Origin: an uncultured Dialister sp.
Lineage (GTDB): Bacteria > Bacillota > Negativicutes > Veillonellales > Dialisteraceae
Length of the DNA stretch: 64,000 nucleotides
Assembly (NCBI GenBank): GCA_900545365.1
Contig: UQYL01000001.1
Coordinates: 62,001-126,000 of the forward strand
Direction: 5' to 3'
Shown: piece by piece, positions 17,058 through 25,973 of the stretch
Layout: the number at the start of each line of letters is the position of its first letter
Numbering within the stretch: position 1 is the stretch's first letter
The notes under the pieces: model-generated
The model's input: the letters and a program-made list of their open reading frames with translations, nothing else
Told to the model about the DNA's origin: nothing
The model's database searches: none
Made by a program: the position numbers and the translations under genes

Positions 17058-18932
17058 ATGACTGGAAAATTACTTGATAATCGCTATGAAATCATCAAAA
17101 AGATAGGCGCAGGCGGCATGGCAGATGTTTATATGGCAAAAGACATCATGCTTGACCGTACCGTGGCGGTAAAGATCCTGCACAGCAATTTTGCGGAAGA
17201 CAGTGAATTCGTGCTTCGTTTCCGCCATGAAGCGCAGTCCGCGGGAAAACTGAGCCATCCGAATATTGTCGGAATCTATGATGTCGGCTGCGATCAGGGC
17301 GTTTATTACATCGTGATGGAATACGTCGAAGGCATTACCCTGAAGGAGTATATCCAGACGCACGCGAATATTCCGATTGATACGGCGGTCAAACTCACTA
17401 TTGAGATCGGCAGTGCGCTTGAAGAAGCGCATCACGCGGGCATCATCCACTGCGACATCAAGCCGCATAATATCCTGCTCACAAAGTCCGGGAAAGTGAA
17501 AGTGACCGATTTCGGTATTGCCCGCGTCATTAATTCGTCAACTATTATGAACCGGGAATCCATTCTGGGGTCCGTTCATTATTTGTCCCCGGAACAGGCG
17601 GCAGGAGATCCGGTCACGGAAAAGACAGACATCTATTCGCTTGGGATCGTCCTGTATGAAATGCTGACGCATCATCTTCCCTTTGACGGCGATACGGCAG
17701 TGAGCATTGCCCTTAAGCATATTCAGAACGATATTCCCCGTCCGACAAAGTATAATCCCGCTATTTCGCCCATGCTGGAAGAGTGTCTTCTGACTGCCCT
17801 TCAGCGGGATCCGGAAAAGCGGTATGAGTCTGTTGCCGATTTTACTTCGGAGCTGAAAATTGCTCAGGGATTTACGACCTCCGTATATAAAACAGCGCGG
17901 CCGGACTTCGCCGCGGTGACGAAGCCTGCGGAACACAGGCTGCCGCGGTCGGCTTCGAAACCGCTGAAAGCCAGAGAGCGCTATCTGGCCTATGTTATTT
18001 CTCACCTGCCGCAGAAGTATATATGGATCATTATGATCATTCTGTTTGCAGGCGCATTTATCTGGGCCTTCCTGAGCTTCGGCAATTTCTGGAGCGCAAA
18101 AAATATCACTGTCCCGGATGTCGTCGGTAAGTCTTCTGAAATTGCGGAAACTGTCCTGAAAGAAGAAAATCTGCGCGTATCCATTGATGAGATTCCCAGT
18201 GATACGGTTCCTGCGGGACAGGTAATTTCCCAAACTCCGCAGGCCGGAAGCGGCGTCAAGGAACAGCGTATCATCCATCTGACAGTCAGCAAGGGCGGCG
18301 TGGTCATTCTTGTGCCGGACCTGAAAGGAATGACGCTGGAGCAGGCCAAAGACCGGCTCGATAAACTGCAGCTGCAGATCGGCGCAGTAGAGCAGGGGAA
18401 TGATCCGGTATATGCTTCTGAGACTGTGATTGCACAGTCCCCGGCGGCCGGCGCCAGGGCGGAGAAAAATGCCGCAGTGAATCTGACCATCAATGCAAAA
18501 CAGGAGAGGATTCCTAACGTCGTCGGCATGACGCTCGGCGAAGCCCAACAGGCGCTGGCAGGCGTGCATATGACGGCGGGAAAGATTACGGGAAATACAG
18601 CCGGATTCAAGACGGATGATCCGGATAATATCGTTGTTTCACAGAATCCGGCTGCGGGAAATCCTGCAGGCAGCGGAAAGGTTGATCTGACCGTTGGCAG
18701 GGCGAAGACCGCAGATTCTGGTGAAAAGAGAGGCAGCGTCAATATTACGATTCCGAAAGAAGGAAAATCCCGTCACGTGACCATACTCGTGATCGATGAC
18801 GCAGGGACCCATACCGTTTACAGCAGCCAGGCGGAACCGGGAGCGGTCATCGCAAAAGAGGTATCCGGGAAGGGCGATGTCAGGGTGCAGGTCCTTGTCG
18901 ATAATTCTGTAATTCAGGACAGAAAATTATAA
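17058..18932 (+). CDS. prkC: Transmembrane serine/threonine kinase with PASTA domains
   Basis: 624 residues. Kinase domain 8-270 with GAGGMADVY, invariant VAVK lysine K39, DFG and catalytic loop HCDIKPHN (131-138). One TM helix near 320-342, then three PASTA repeats (about 350-415, 417-485 and 487-555) that in the family sense muropeptides or lipid II, and a C-terminal beta-rich tail. The catalytic loop has HCD where nearly all PrkC/PknB proteins have HRD. ATG 17058 has TGGAG upstream. Followed directly by rsgA (TAATG). Confidence 0.94.
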   Translation: MTGKLLDNRYEIIKKIGAGGMADVYMAKDIMLDRTVAVKILHSNFAEDSEFVLRFRHEAQSAGKLSHPNIVGIYDVGCDQGVYYIVMEYVEGITLKEYIQTHANIPIDTAVKLTIEIGSALEEAHHAGIIHCDIKPHNILLTKSGKVKVTDFGIARVINSSTIMNRESILGSVHYLSPEQAAGDPVTEKTDIYSLGIVLYEMLTHHLPFDGDTAVSIALKHIQNDIPRPTKYNPAISPMLEECLLTALQRDPEKRYESVADFTSELKIAQGFTTSVYKTARPDFAAVTKPAEHRLPRSASKPLKARERYLAYVISHLPQKYIWIIMIILFAGAFIWAFLSFGNFWSAKNITVPDVVGKSSEIAETVLKEENLRVSIDEIPSDTVPAGQVISQTPQAGSGVKEQRIIHLTVSKGGVVILVPDLKGMTLEQAKDRLDKLQLQIGAVEQGNDPVYASETVIAQSPAAGARAEKNAAVNLTINAKQERIPNVVGMTLGEAQQALAGVHMTAGKITGNTAGFKTDDPDNIVVSQNPAAGNPAGSGKVDLTVGRAKTADSGEKRGSVNITIPKEGKSRHVTILVIDDAGTHTVYSSQAEPGAVIAKEVSGKGDVRVQVLVDNSVIQDRKL

Positions 18933-19810
18933 TGCGCGGATTGATTGTAAAAAATCAGAATGGATATTTCTCCATTTTTAATGACGAAAATCAGTTCCAG
19001 CTGTGCCGCTCGCGGGGAAAACTCAAGCGCTCGACAGATATCCGCGTGGGAGACGTCGTGGAATATGAAATGCAGCGTGATTCCGAACCGGTCATTGTCC
19101 GTGTCCTGCCGCGAAAGACTCTCTTGGAAAGACCTTCCGTAGCAAATGTAGATCAAATGATCATCGTTTCCGCCGTCAGATCGCCGGATTTGAATCTGTA
19201 TACGCTGGACAAAATGATTCTCCTTGCCGAAGATGCCGGCATTGAAAATATCGTCATATGCATCAATAAAGCAGAGCTTGACCCTGCCGGCGCGGATCGG
19301 GCGGTGTCGGTTTATAACAATGCCGGTTATCCGAGCTTGGCGGTTTCCGTTTATGAAAAAACGGGGCTGTCTGCTCTCAGTGCAATGCTTACAGGGCATG
19401 TGACGGCTTTTTCCGGGCCGTCCGGGGTGGGGAAAAGCAGTCTGCTGAATCATTTCCTCGGGCGGGAAGTTTTTATCTCAGGTGATATCAGCCGGAAGAC
19501 TGGGCGTGGGAAGAATACAACACGACATGCGGAATTGATCCCTTTCACGGATCATTCATTCCTGATGGATACGCCAGGATACACATCTCTGGCGCTGGAA
19601 TCTGTTGTAAATACGAATTTATCGGTGCTTTTCCGTGAATTTTTGCCTTATCTGGATCACTGCCGCTTCAACGATTGCCTTCACCTGAAAGAACCAGACT
19701 GCGCTGTGCGGAAGGCGGCTGAAGAGGGCCGTATCGCCTCTTCGCGTTATCAGTCGTATTGCGCGGCGCTGCAGGAAGTCAAGGAAGCTTCTGGAAAACG
19801 CCTGAAATAG
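18932..19810 (+). CDS. rsgA: Ribosome small-subunit-dependent GTPase A
   Basis: Circularly permuted GTPase acting in 30S maturation. 292 residues. N-terminal OB fold, then the motifs in the permuted order G4 NKAE (112-115), G1 GPSGVGKSS (162-170), G3 DTPG (near 209), and the C-terminal zinc knuckle C-x4-C-x-H-x5-C near 248-261. The start overlaps the prkC stop by one base. In many Firmicutes it lies in the same prpC-prkC-rsgA-rpe order. Confidence 0.95.
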   Translation: MRGLIVKNQNGYFSIFNDENQFQLCRSRGKLKRSTDIRVGDVVEYEMQRDSEPVIVRVLPRKTLLERPSVANVDQMIIVSAVRSPDLNLYTLDKMILLAEDAGIENIVICINKAELDPAGADRAVSVYNNAGYPSLAVSVYEKTGLSALSAMLTGHVTAFSGPSGVGKSSLLNHFLGREVFISGDISRKTGRGKNTTRHAELIPFTDHSFLMDTPGYTSLALESVVNTNLSVLFREFLPYLDHCRFNDCLHLKEPDCAVRKAAEEGRIASSRYQSYCAALQEVKEASGKRLK

Positions 19811-19827
19811 TTATGGAGGAAGTCATT

Positions 19828-20493
19828 ATGAAAATTGCACCATCTCTTTTATCCGCTGATTTTGCCCGCCTTTCAGAAGAGGTGCAGGATGTGGAGCGCG
19901 GCGGCGCGGATATCCTTCATCTTGACATCATGGATGGGAGTTTTGTCCCGAACCTGACCTTTGGCGCGCCGGTGATACAGGCGCTCCGGCCCTGTACAAA
20001 ACTTCCGTTTGATGTTCATCTGATGACGCTTCATCCGGAAACCTATTTTGACGCGCTGGAAAAGGCGGGGGCGCAGATGATCTCTTTTCATGCGGAAGCC
20101 GCTGTTCACCATGACAGGCTTGTTCATGACATTCAGGAAAGAGGGATCAAAGCGGGGATCGTATTAAATCCGGGGTCGCCGCTTGCTCTTGTGGAAGAGA
20201 TGCTTTCCTTTTTGGATTTCGTTCTTCTGATGTCGGTCAATCCCGGATTCGGAGGACAAAAATTCATTTCTTACACAGTGGAAAAGATCCGGCGGCTGAG
20301 ACAGATGGCGGAAAAGGCCGGGAATTCGAAGCTTCAGATTGAAGTAGACGGCGGCGTTACCGCGGATAACATCGCGTCGCTGTGCGAAGCCGGGGCGAAT
20401 ATACTGGTTGCGGGATCTTCCGTATTTGGAAAGAAAGACCGTGCCGCTGCCATCAAGGCGCTGAAAGATGCGGCGGAAAAAGATGGTCTGTAA
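19828..20493 (+). CDS. rpe: Ribulose-phosphate 3-epimerase
   Basis: 221-residue TIM barrel. Motifs HLDIMDGSFVPNLTFG (32-47), MSVNPGFGGQKF near 140 and EVDGGV near 174. Interconverts ribulose 5-phosphate and xylulose 5-phosphate. ATG 19828 is preceded by GGAGGAA; an in-frame extension into rsgA lacks an RBS. Ends at a terminator, last gene of the prpC operon. The xylulose 5-phosphate it makes is a substrate of the split transketolase at 41.9-43.7 kb. Confidence 0.95.
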   Translation: MKIAPSLLSADFARLSEEVQDVERGGADILHLDIMDGSFVPNLTFGAPVIQALRPCTKLPFDVHLMTLHPETYFDALEKAGAQMISFHAEAAVHHDRLVHDIQERGIKAGIVLNPGSPLALVEEMLSFLDFVLLMSVNPGFGGQKFISYTVEKIRRLRQMAEKAGNSKLQIEVDGGVTADNIASLCEAGANILVAGSSVFGKKDRAAAIKALKDAAEKDGL

Positions 20494-20502
20494 ATGAATA
20501 GG

Positions 20503-20533
20503 GCCCACATTTCTTGATGTGGGCTTTCCTTTT
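20503..20533 (+). terminator. Intrinsic terminator between rpe and hslO
   Basis: Perfect 8-bp GC-rich stem GCCCACAT/ATGTGGGC (20503-20510, 20517-20524), 6-base loop, TTTCCTTTT tail. Only about 20 bases separate it from the hslO RBS, so hslO depends on read-through or on a promoter inside rpe. Confidence 0.75.
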
Positions 20534-20555
20534 CAATGAAAAAGGAGGGATATTT

Positions 20556-21428
20556 TTGCAGCAAAACAGTATTTGTCATTATCTGAGTCCTGACGGTATC
20601 CGGCTGACCACAGCCGACACATCCGGAGCGGCGGCCAATGCGGAGATTATTCATCAGATGCCGGGACTTTCTGCTGTCATCCTTGCGAAAGTGATGACCG
20701 GAGCCGCTATTCTGGCTAATGATTTCAAAAATAAAGAAGGCGTCACCTTTAAGTGGGTTACAGGAAGTCCGCTGGGTGTCATCCATGCTGACGCTTATGA
20801 TGGTCGCTTCGTTCGGGGTTACGAGGATAATCCGGACGCTGGAAAAGAGCTGGAATGTACATTGGCCAATGAGGCGAATCTTGTCAGCAGAAACGGGCAG
20901 CTTTTTGTTACCCGGTATTCCCTGCTGAAAATGCCTTACACGAGCGCGGTCAATTTGGCGCACAGCGATGTAGCAGCCTGTCTGACTGAATATTTGAATC
21001 TGTCGGAACAGACGCTGTCAGCAGTAAATTTGACGGTGCGGATCGATCCAGACGGGAAAATCATTCACTCTTCAGGATTTCTGGCGCAGCTCATGCCTGG
21101 CGGAGATCTTCAGAGATTTGCGGAATACTTCAGACAAACGGATCTCTGTTGGGATACGGCAGCGGCAGAAGAGCAGCCGGATTCCTTGGAATCGCTGCTG
21201 AAGAAAGGCCGTTTTGAAATGCTGGACAGCGCTTCTCTGGATTTTTGCTGCACCTGCTCGGAAGAACGGATTCATTCGACGCTTCTGACCTTGCCGGAAA
21301 CGGAAAAAGAGGATCTTTTAAAAGATCCGTCTATTGAGATCGTCTGTCATTATTGCGGGAAAACTTACCGAATTGAACGGGATGTATTAAAGAAATGGTT
21401 TGCAGAAAACAGAGGAGGTCTGTGCTGA
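20556..21428 (+). CDS. hslO: Hsp33 redox-regulated holdase
   Basis: 290 residues from a TTG start with AAAGGAGGG seven bases upstream; the longer frame from 20514 begins inside the terminator. The C-terminal redox switch is complete: CTC (CxC) near 230 and CHYC (CxxC) near 262, which bind zinc when reduced and form disulfides on oxidation to unmask chaperone activity. The stop overlaps the mtnP start (TGATG), an unusual link between a stress chaperone and the SAM by-product salvage genes. Confidence 0.94.
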   Translation: MQQNSICHYLSPDGIRLTTADTSGAAANAEIIHQMPGLSAVILAKVMTGAAILANDFKNKEGVTFKWVTGSPLGVIHADAYDGRFVRGYEDNPDAGKELECTLANEANLVSRNGQLFVTRYSLLKMPYTSAVNLAHSDVAACLTEYLNLSEQTLSAVNLTVRIDPDGKIIHSSGFLAQLMPGGDLQRFAEYFRQTDLCWDTAAAEEQPDSLESLLKKGRFEMLDSASLDFCCTCSEERIHSTLLTLPETEKEDLLKDPSIEIVCHYCGKTYRIERDVLKKWFAENRGGLC

Positions 21429-22222
21429 TGGGGAAACTGGCTTTTATCGGCGGTACCGGCGTATACGATCCGGGAATTTTAAAAGATATTTCATCGCATC
21501 AAATAGAAACGCCCTACGGTATCACCTGCTATGAATCCGGATTTTTTGGAGATAAGGAAATTATATTCCTGGCGAGACACGGCGTGCATCATACAATCCC
21601 GCCGCACAAGATCAATTACCGGGCCAATATTTACGCGCTGAAAATGCTGGGCGTGACAGCTGTCGTATCGACGACGGCTGTAGGTTCGCTGAATCCTGAA
21701 TATAAGCCGGGAGATCTTGTACTGGTAGAGCAGTTCATCGATATGACGAAATCAAGGGAAGGAACATTCTTTGACGGGAAACGATACGGTGTCGCACATC
21801 TGGATATGTCTGCGCCGTACTGTGAAACGCTTCGCCGGGCGATTCTTGAAATCGGGAAAAAGGAAAATATCCTGATCCATCCGCAGGGCACCTATATCTG
21901 TACGGAAGGGCCGCGGTTTGAAACGCCGGCAGAAATCAGAGCTTACCGGATATGGGGCGCTGATGTAGTGGGAATGACCAATGTTCCCGAGTGCCAGCTG
22001 GCAAGGGAAGCGGAGATCTGCTATGCTACGATTTCCATGGTTACGAACTTTGCGGCAGGGATTTCACCGACTGCACTGACGCATAAAGAAGTGATCGACT
22101 GCATGAATCAGAATATAGAAAGTTTCCGCCGCATCATTACGGTTCTTTCCGCATCGTATGATTCGGATGCGGATTGTGCCTGCCGGCACGCAGCAAAAGA
22201 TTTTGGAGGATTTCAGCTGTGA
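21428..22222 (+). CDS. mtnP: Methylthio-nucleoside phosphorylase, predicted methylthioinosine-preferring
   Basis: 264 residues of the MTAP/PNP II family: GGTGVYD (8-14), ARHGVHHTIPPHKINYRAN, TEGPRFETPAEIR (159-171) and MTNVPE (183-188). At the base-recognition position it reads TNFAAG with N207 where adenosine-specific MTAPs have TDYD (Asp). Asn at this site marks 6-oxopurine-specific relatives, so methylthioinosine is the likelier substrate, in line with the MtaD deaminase in the same operon. The product 5-methylthioribose 1-phosphate feeds mtnA, which overlaps by 4 bases. Family is certain; specificity is inferred. Confidence 0.88.
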   Translation: MGKLAFIGGTGVYDPGILKDISSHQIETPYGITCYESGFFGDKEIIFLARHGVHHTIPPHKINYRANIYALKMLGVTAVVSTTAVGSLNPEYKPGDLVLVEQFIDMTKSREGTFFDGKRYGVAHLDMSAPYCETLRRAILEIGKKENILIHPQGTYICTEGPRFETPAEIRAYRIWGADVVGMTNVPECQLAREAEICYATISMVTNFAAGISPTALTHKEVIDCMNQNIESFRRIITVLSASYDSDADCACRHAAKDFGGFQL

Positions 22223-23289
22223 AACATCTTCTTCGGGCGCTTTCCTGGGACGGGACAGCGCTGATCCTTCTCGATCAGACAAAACTGCCCTCAGAAATTG
22301 TGCATATCCGCTGTGAAAATTACCGGCAGGTCGCGGAAGCCATCAAAATACTGGCAGTACGCGGCGCACCGGCAATAGGAGTGGCAGCGGCTTACGCTGT
22401 GGTGCTGGCGTTCCGGGAAGCAAGAAAGACAATTGACGATCCATGCGCTTTAGAAGCTGCTTTTTATGAATCCTGCCGCTGCATTGAACAGGCACGGCCG
22501 ACGGCGGTCAATCTGTCCTGGGCCGTCAGAGAGATGGAAAAAGTCTGCGCTGATTCGGCAGCGGAGAGGGAAGAAAAATTGCTTTGCCGGGCAAAAGAAA
22601 TCGAAGCGTCGGATATCGATACATGCCGCCGTATCGGGGAGAACGGTGCGGCTTTATTTATGGGAAAAGACCGGCTTCGAATATTGACACACTGCAATAC
22701 CGGCGCTCTTGCTACGGCAGGTATCGGCACCGCTTTCGGCGTCATCCTGAAATTATTTCAGAATGATCAGGTGGAGTGCGTTTATGCGGATGAGACCAGA
22801 CCACTTCTTCAGGGCGCAAGGCTGACGGCTTCTGAGCTGATGGAAGACGGCATTCCCTGCTGCCTCATTTCTGATAATATGGCGGCTGCCGTTATGCGGG
22901 ACAAGCGGATAGATGCCGTCATTGTCGGCGCAGACCGCATTGCAGCCAATGGCGATACGGCAAATAAGATCGGGACATACAGTCTGGCGGTACTGGCGGC
23001 CTATCATCATATTCCGTTCTATATTGCCGCGCCGTTTTCCACATTCGATTTTTCTATTCACACAGGAGAAGAAATCGTCATCGAGGAACGGGCTCCCGAT
23101 GAGGTGCGGAAGATCAGGGATATATATACTGCGCCGAAAAATGTGCCGGTCTATAATCCGGCATTCGATGTCGTTCCATCTGATCTGATCAGCGGAATCA
23201 TTACGGAAAAAGGCGTGCTGTGTCCGCCTTATGAACAGAGTATTCAAAAATACGAGAGGAGTCTGTCTCATGAATCAGTCACTGATTAA
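22219..23289 (+). CDS. mtnA: S-methyl-5-thioribose-1-phosphate isomerase
   Basis: 356 residues starting at a GTG that overlaps the mtnP stop (GTGA), with GGAGGA eight bases upstream. Contains RGAPAIG (48-54), catalytic C159 in HCNTGALATAG and D239 in VGADRI, matching the isomerase and not the related eIF2B regulators. Converts methylthioribose 1-phosphate to methylthioribulose 1-phosphate. The next enzyme of either the full methionine salvage pathway or the DHAP shunt is not in the window. Overlaps ahcY by 20 bases. Confidence 0.94.
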   Translation: MKHLLRALSWDGTALILLDQTKLPSEIVHIRCENYRQVAEAIKILAVRGAPAIGVAAAYAVVLAFREARKTIDDPCALEAAFYESCRCIEQARPTAVNLSWAVREMEKVCADSAAEREEKLLCRAKEIEASDIDTCRRIGENGAALFMGKDRLRILTHCNTGALATAGIGTAFGVILKLFQNDQVECVYADETRPLLQGARLTASELMEDGIPCCLISDNMAAAVMRDKRIDAVIVGADRIAANGDTANKIGTYSLAVLAAYHHIPFYIAAPFSTFDFSIHTGEEIVIEERAPDEVRKIRDIYTAPKNVPVYNPAFDVVPSDLISGIITEKGVLCPPYEQSIQKYERSLSHESVTD

Positions 23290-24514
23290 AGATATTTCCC
23301 TGGCGGAAGAGGGAATGCAGAGAATCCGCTGGGTCGAGAAGTTTATGCCGGCGCTGAACACACTGCGGGAAGACTTTATAAAAAATCAGATATTTCGCGG
23401 CAAAACGATCGTCATGTCCATCCATCTGGAAGCGAAGACCGCGTATCTTGCGTTGACCCTGAAAGCTGCCGGCGCGGATGTGATCGTGACCGGAAGCAAT
23501 CCGCTTTCTACGCAGGATCCGATCGCTGCCGGCCTTGTCAGCCAGGGAGTCACCGTGTATGCCTGGCATGGGTGCACAGATGATGAATATACGATGTTCC
23601 TGAACAAAGCTTTGGATCACAAACCGCATATTATTATTGACGACGGAGGTGATCTGGTCGGACTGCTCCACACGACGCGCAGAGACGCTCAGGAAAATCT
23701 GATCGGCGGCGCGGAGGAGACCACGACGGGGATCCAGCGCCTGAAAAATCTGGAGAAAAACGGCCGCTTGCAGTTTCCCATGATCGCCGTCAACGACTCG
23801 TACTGCAAATATTTATTTGACAATCGTTATGGAACCGGGCAGTCCGCCTGGGACGGCATCATTCGGAGCACAAACCTGACGGTGACAGGAAAGACTGTCG
23901 TGATCGCAGGATATGGCTGGTGCGGGAAAGGCTGCGCCATGCGGGCAAAAGGGCTGGGCGCCCATGTCATTATTACGGAAGTAGATCCCATCAAAGCGGT
24001 AGAAGCGATTTTTGACGGATTTAATGTCATGCCGATGGATCAGGCTGCGTCGCTGGGGGATATTTTCCTTACCGTAACCGGGGACATCAATGTCATTGTG
24101 GAAAAGCATTTTCTGAAGATGAAAAACGGTGCAATTTGTGCGAACGCCGGTCATTTCGACGTGGAGGTCAGCAAAAAAGACTTGGACCGCATCTGTGTGT
24201 CTCATGCGGAAGCCAGAAAAAACATTGAAGGCTATCTCCTGCCGAACGGAAATACAGTCTATCTCATGGCGGAAGGACGCCTCGTCAATCTGGCGGCAGG
24301 GGATGGACACCCGGCGGAAATTATGGATCTGTCTTTCGCTATGCAGGCCCTTGCCGCCTCCTATCTGTGTGAAAATGAGGGAAAACTGGAACCGCATCTG
24401 TATCTCCTGCCGAGAGAGCTCGATCAGAAGATCGCAGAGATCAAACTGCATTCCATGGGATATGCGATCGACGTGCTGACAGAAGAACAGAAAAATTATC
24501 TGAGCCAGGAATAA
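23270..24514 (+). CDS. ahcY: S-adenosylhomocysteine hydrolase
   Basis: 414 residues. Splits SAH to adenosine and homocysteine with bound NAD. Substrate residues are visible in SIHLEAKTA, GAEETTTG and NDSYCKYLFDN (the catalytic Lys and Asp); the NAD site is GYGWCGKGCA. It lacks the long C-terminal KPDHYRY tail of eukaryotic enzymes and resembles the shorter archaeal/Thermotoga type. ATG 23270 has GAGAGGAG upstream. With ahcY and no luxS visible, SAH is detoxified in one step. Confidence 0.95.
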   Translation: MNQSLIKDISLAEEGMQRIRWVEKFMPALNTLREDFIKNQIFRGKTIVMSIHLEAKTAYLALTLKAAGADVIVTGSNPLSTQDPIAAGLVSQGVTVYAWHGCTDDEYTMFLNKALDHKPHIIIDDGGDLVGLLHTTRRDAQENLIGGAEETTTGIQRLKNLEKNGRLQFPMIAVNDSYCKYLFDNRYGTGQSAWDGIIRSTNLTVTGKTVVIAGYGWCGKGCAMRAKGLGAHVIITEVDPIKAVEAIFDGFNVMPMDQAASLGDIFLTVTGDINVIVEKHFLKMKNGAICANAGHFDVEVSKKDLDRICVSHAEARKNIEGYLLPNGNTVYLMAEGRLVNLAAGDGHPAEIMDLSFAMQALAASYLCENEGKLEPHLYLLPRELDQKIAEIKLHSMGYAIDVLTEEQKNYLSQE

Positions 24515-24525
24515 AGGAGAAACGT

Positions 24526-25815
24526 ATGACGATGCTGATAAAAAATGTGGGACTGTACCGCGGCGGAAAAGTAGAAGAAGGGAAAAATATCCTGATCGAA
24601 GGGACGCGGATCCGCTCTTTTCCGGAAGATGTGGAAGGGATTTCGTCGGATGAAGTCATTGACGGGAAAGGCATGCTGGCTTTGCCCGGCCTGATCAATA
24701 CCCACACGCATGTGGCAATGACGCTTTTCCGCAGTTATGCGGACGATCTGGCGTTGATGGACTGGCTGCAGAATATGATCTGGCCGGCGGAAGCGCATCT
24801 GGATGATGATATTGTTTACTGGGGGAGCATGCTGGCCTTTGCGGAAATGATCCGCGGAGGGACGACCGCTTTCTGCGACATGTATATGTTTATGGAGTCC
24901 TGTGCCAAAGCGGCGGAAAAAGCGGGAATCCGCGGCAATATCGCACGGGGGCTGGCCGGTGTTACTCCTAACGGGGAAAAGGCGCTGGAAGAGAATATCC
25001 GCCTGTATCAAGACTGGAATAATGCCTGCGACGGACGCATCCGCGTCATGCTCGGTCCGCATGCGCCCTATACCTGTCCTCCGGAATATCTGAAAAAGGT
25101 GCGGGATGCGTCAGAAAAATACGGCATTCCCATTCATATCCACCTTGCGGAAACAAAAGGGGAAGTAGAAACATGCATTGAAAAATTCGGCATTACACCC
25201 ATTGCGCTGATGAATCAGATCGGACTTTTTGACAGGCCCACTTTGGCGGCTCACTGTGTCCACGTGAATGAGGAAGATATTCAGATCATGGCGGAAAAGC
25301 ATGTCTGCGTGGCGCATAATCCCGGAAGCAATCTGAAACTGGCGTCCGGTATCGCTCCGGTTCCTAAAATGAGAAGCGCCGGAATCACAGTAGGACTTGG
25401 CACGGACGGCGCGTCCAGTAATAATAAACTGGATATGTTTGCGGAAATGCGTCTGGCGGCTCTGATCCACAAAGCAGCTGCGCTGGATCCTTTCGCCGTC
25501 AAAGCGGATGAAGCGATGCAGATGGGGACGGCCGAAGGGGCTAAATGCCTTGGCTATGATGATCTCGGAGCATTGGATGAAGGAAAACTGGCGGATATCA
25601 TCCTCATTGACCGGTCAGGATACCACTGGAAGCCCCGTTTTAACAGCATTTCCCTTGCCGTCTATGCAGGAAACTCCATGGATGTGGATACGGTGATCGT
25701 CAATGGCCAGCTGTTGATGCGCGGAAAGGAACTGCTTACCATCGATAAAGAACAGCTTGATTTTGAGACGGAAAGAGTCACGAAAAAGCTGTATGCTTTC
25801 AAAAAAGAAAATTGA
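24526..25815 (+). CDS. mtaD: 5-methylthioadenosine/S-adenosylhomocysteine deaminase
   Basis: 429-residue amidohydrolase of the MtaD/TrzA group. Metal ligands in THTH (near 62-65), IHIHLAET near 200, AAHCVH near 240 and GTDGASSNN near 290. Deaminates MTA and SAH (and often adenosine) to the inosine forms. Placed after ahcY and the phosphorylase, it fits a route MTA to methylthioinosine to methylthioribose 1-phosphate. AAGGAG precedes the ATG. Last gene of the operon; a strong terminator follows. Confidence 0.92.
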   Translation: MTMLIKNVGLYRGGKVEEGKNILIEGTRIRSFPEDVEGISSDEVIDGKGMLALPGLINTHTHVAMTLFRSYADDLALMDWLQNMIWPAEAHLDDDIVYWGSMLAFAEMIRGGTTAFCDMYMFMESCAKAAEKAGIRGNIARGLAGVTPNGEKALEENIRLYQDWNNACDGRIRVMLGPHAPYTCPPEYLKKVRDASEKYGIPIHIHLAETKGEVETCIEKFGITPIALMNQIGLFDRPTLAAHCVHVNEEDIQIMAEKHVCVAHNPGSNLKLASGIAPVPKMRSAGITVGLGTDGASSNNKLDMFAEMRLAALIHKAAALDPFAVKADEAMQMGTAEGAKCLGYDDLGALDEGKLADIILIDRSGYHWKPRFNSISLAVYAGNSMDVDTVIVNGQLLMRGKELLTIDKEQLDFETERVTKKLYAFKKEN

Positions 25816-25822
25816 TTTTATT

Positions 25823-25864
25823 AAAAAGTCTTATGGCGCGATCTGTTCCATAGGGCTTTTTATT
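25823..25864 (+). terminator. Intrinsic terminator after mtaD
   Basis: 14-bp stem (25823-25836 with 25848-25861, two G-U pairs), 11-base loop, T-rich tail. Confidence 0.85.
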
Positions 25865-25888
25865 ATGAAATCATCATAAGAGCACCGC

Positions 25889-25923
25889 ATTAGTTCCGAT
25901 AATGTTAAATTATCGGAACTAAT
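25889..25923. repeat. Perfect 14-bp inverted repeat with 7-bp centre
   Basis: Arms ATTAGTTCCGATAA (25889-25902) and TTATCGGAACTAAT (25910-25923) flank TGTTAAA. Layout (two 11-14 bp arms, 6-8 bp centre, inner ends ATAA and TTAT) resembles a tyrosine-recombinase core site of the dif kind. A recombinase gene lies 2 kb away. It also has a T run on the right, so a second weak terminator for mtaD is the alternative. It is the first structure in the 312-bp gene-free stretch 25816-26127. Confidence 0.6.
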
Positions 25924-25973
25924 TTTTGATTCATTTTATCTGTTTTTACCGTGTTTCTTTTAGTTGAAAAAAC

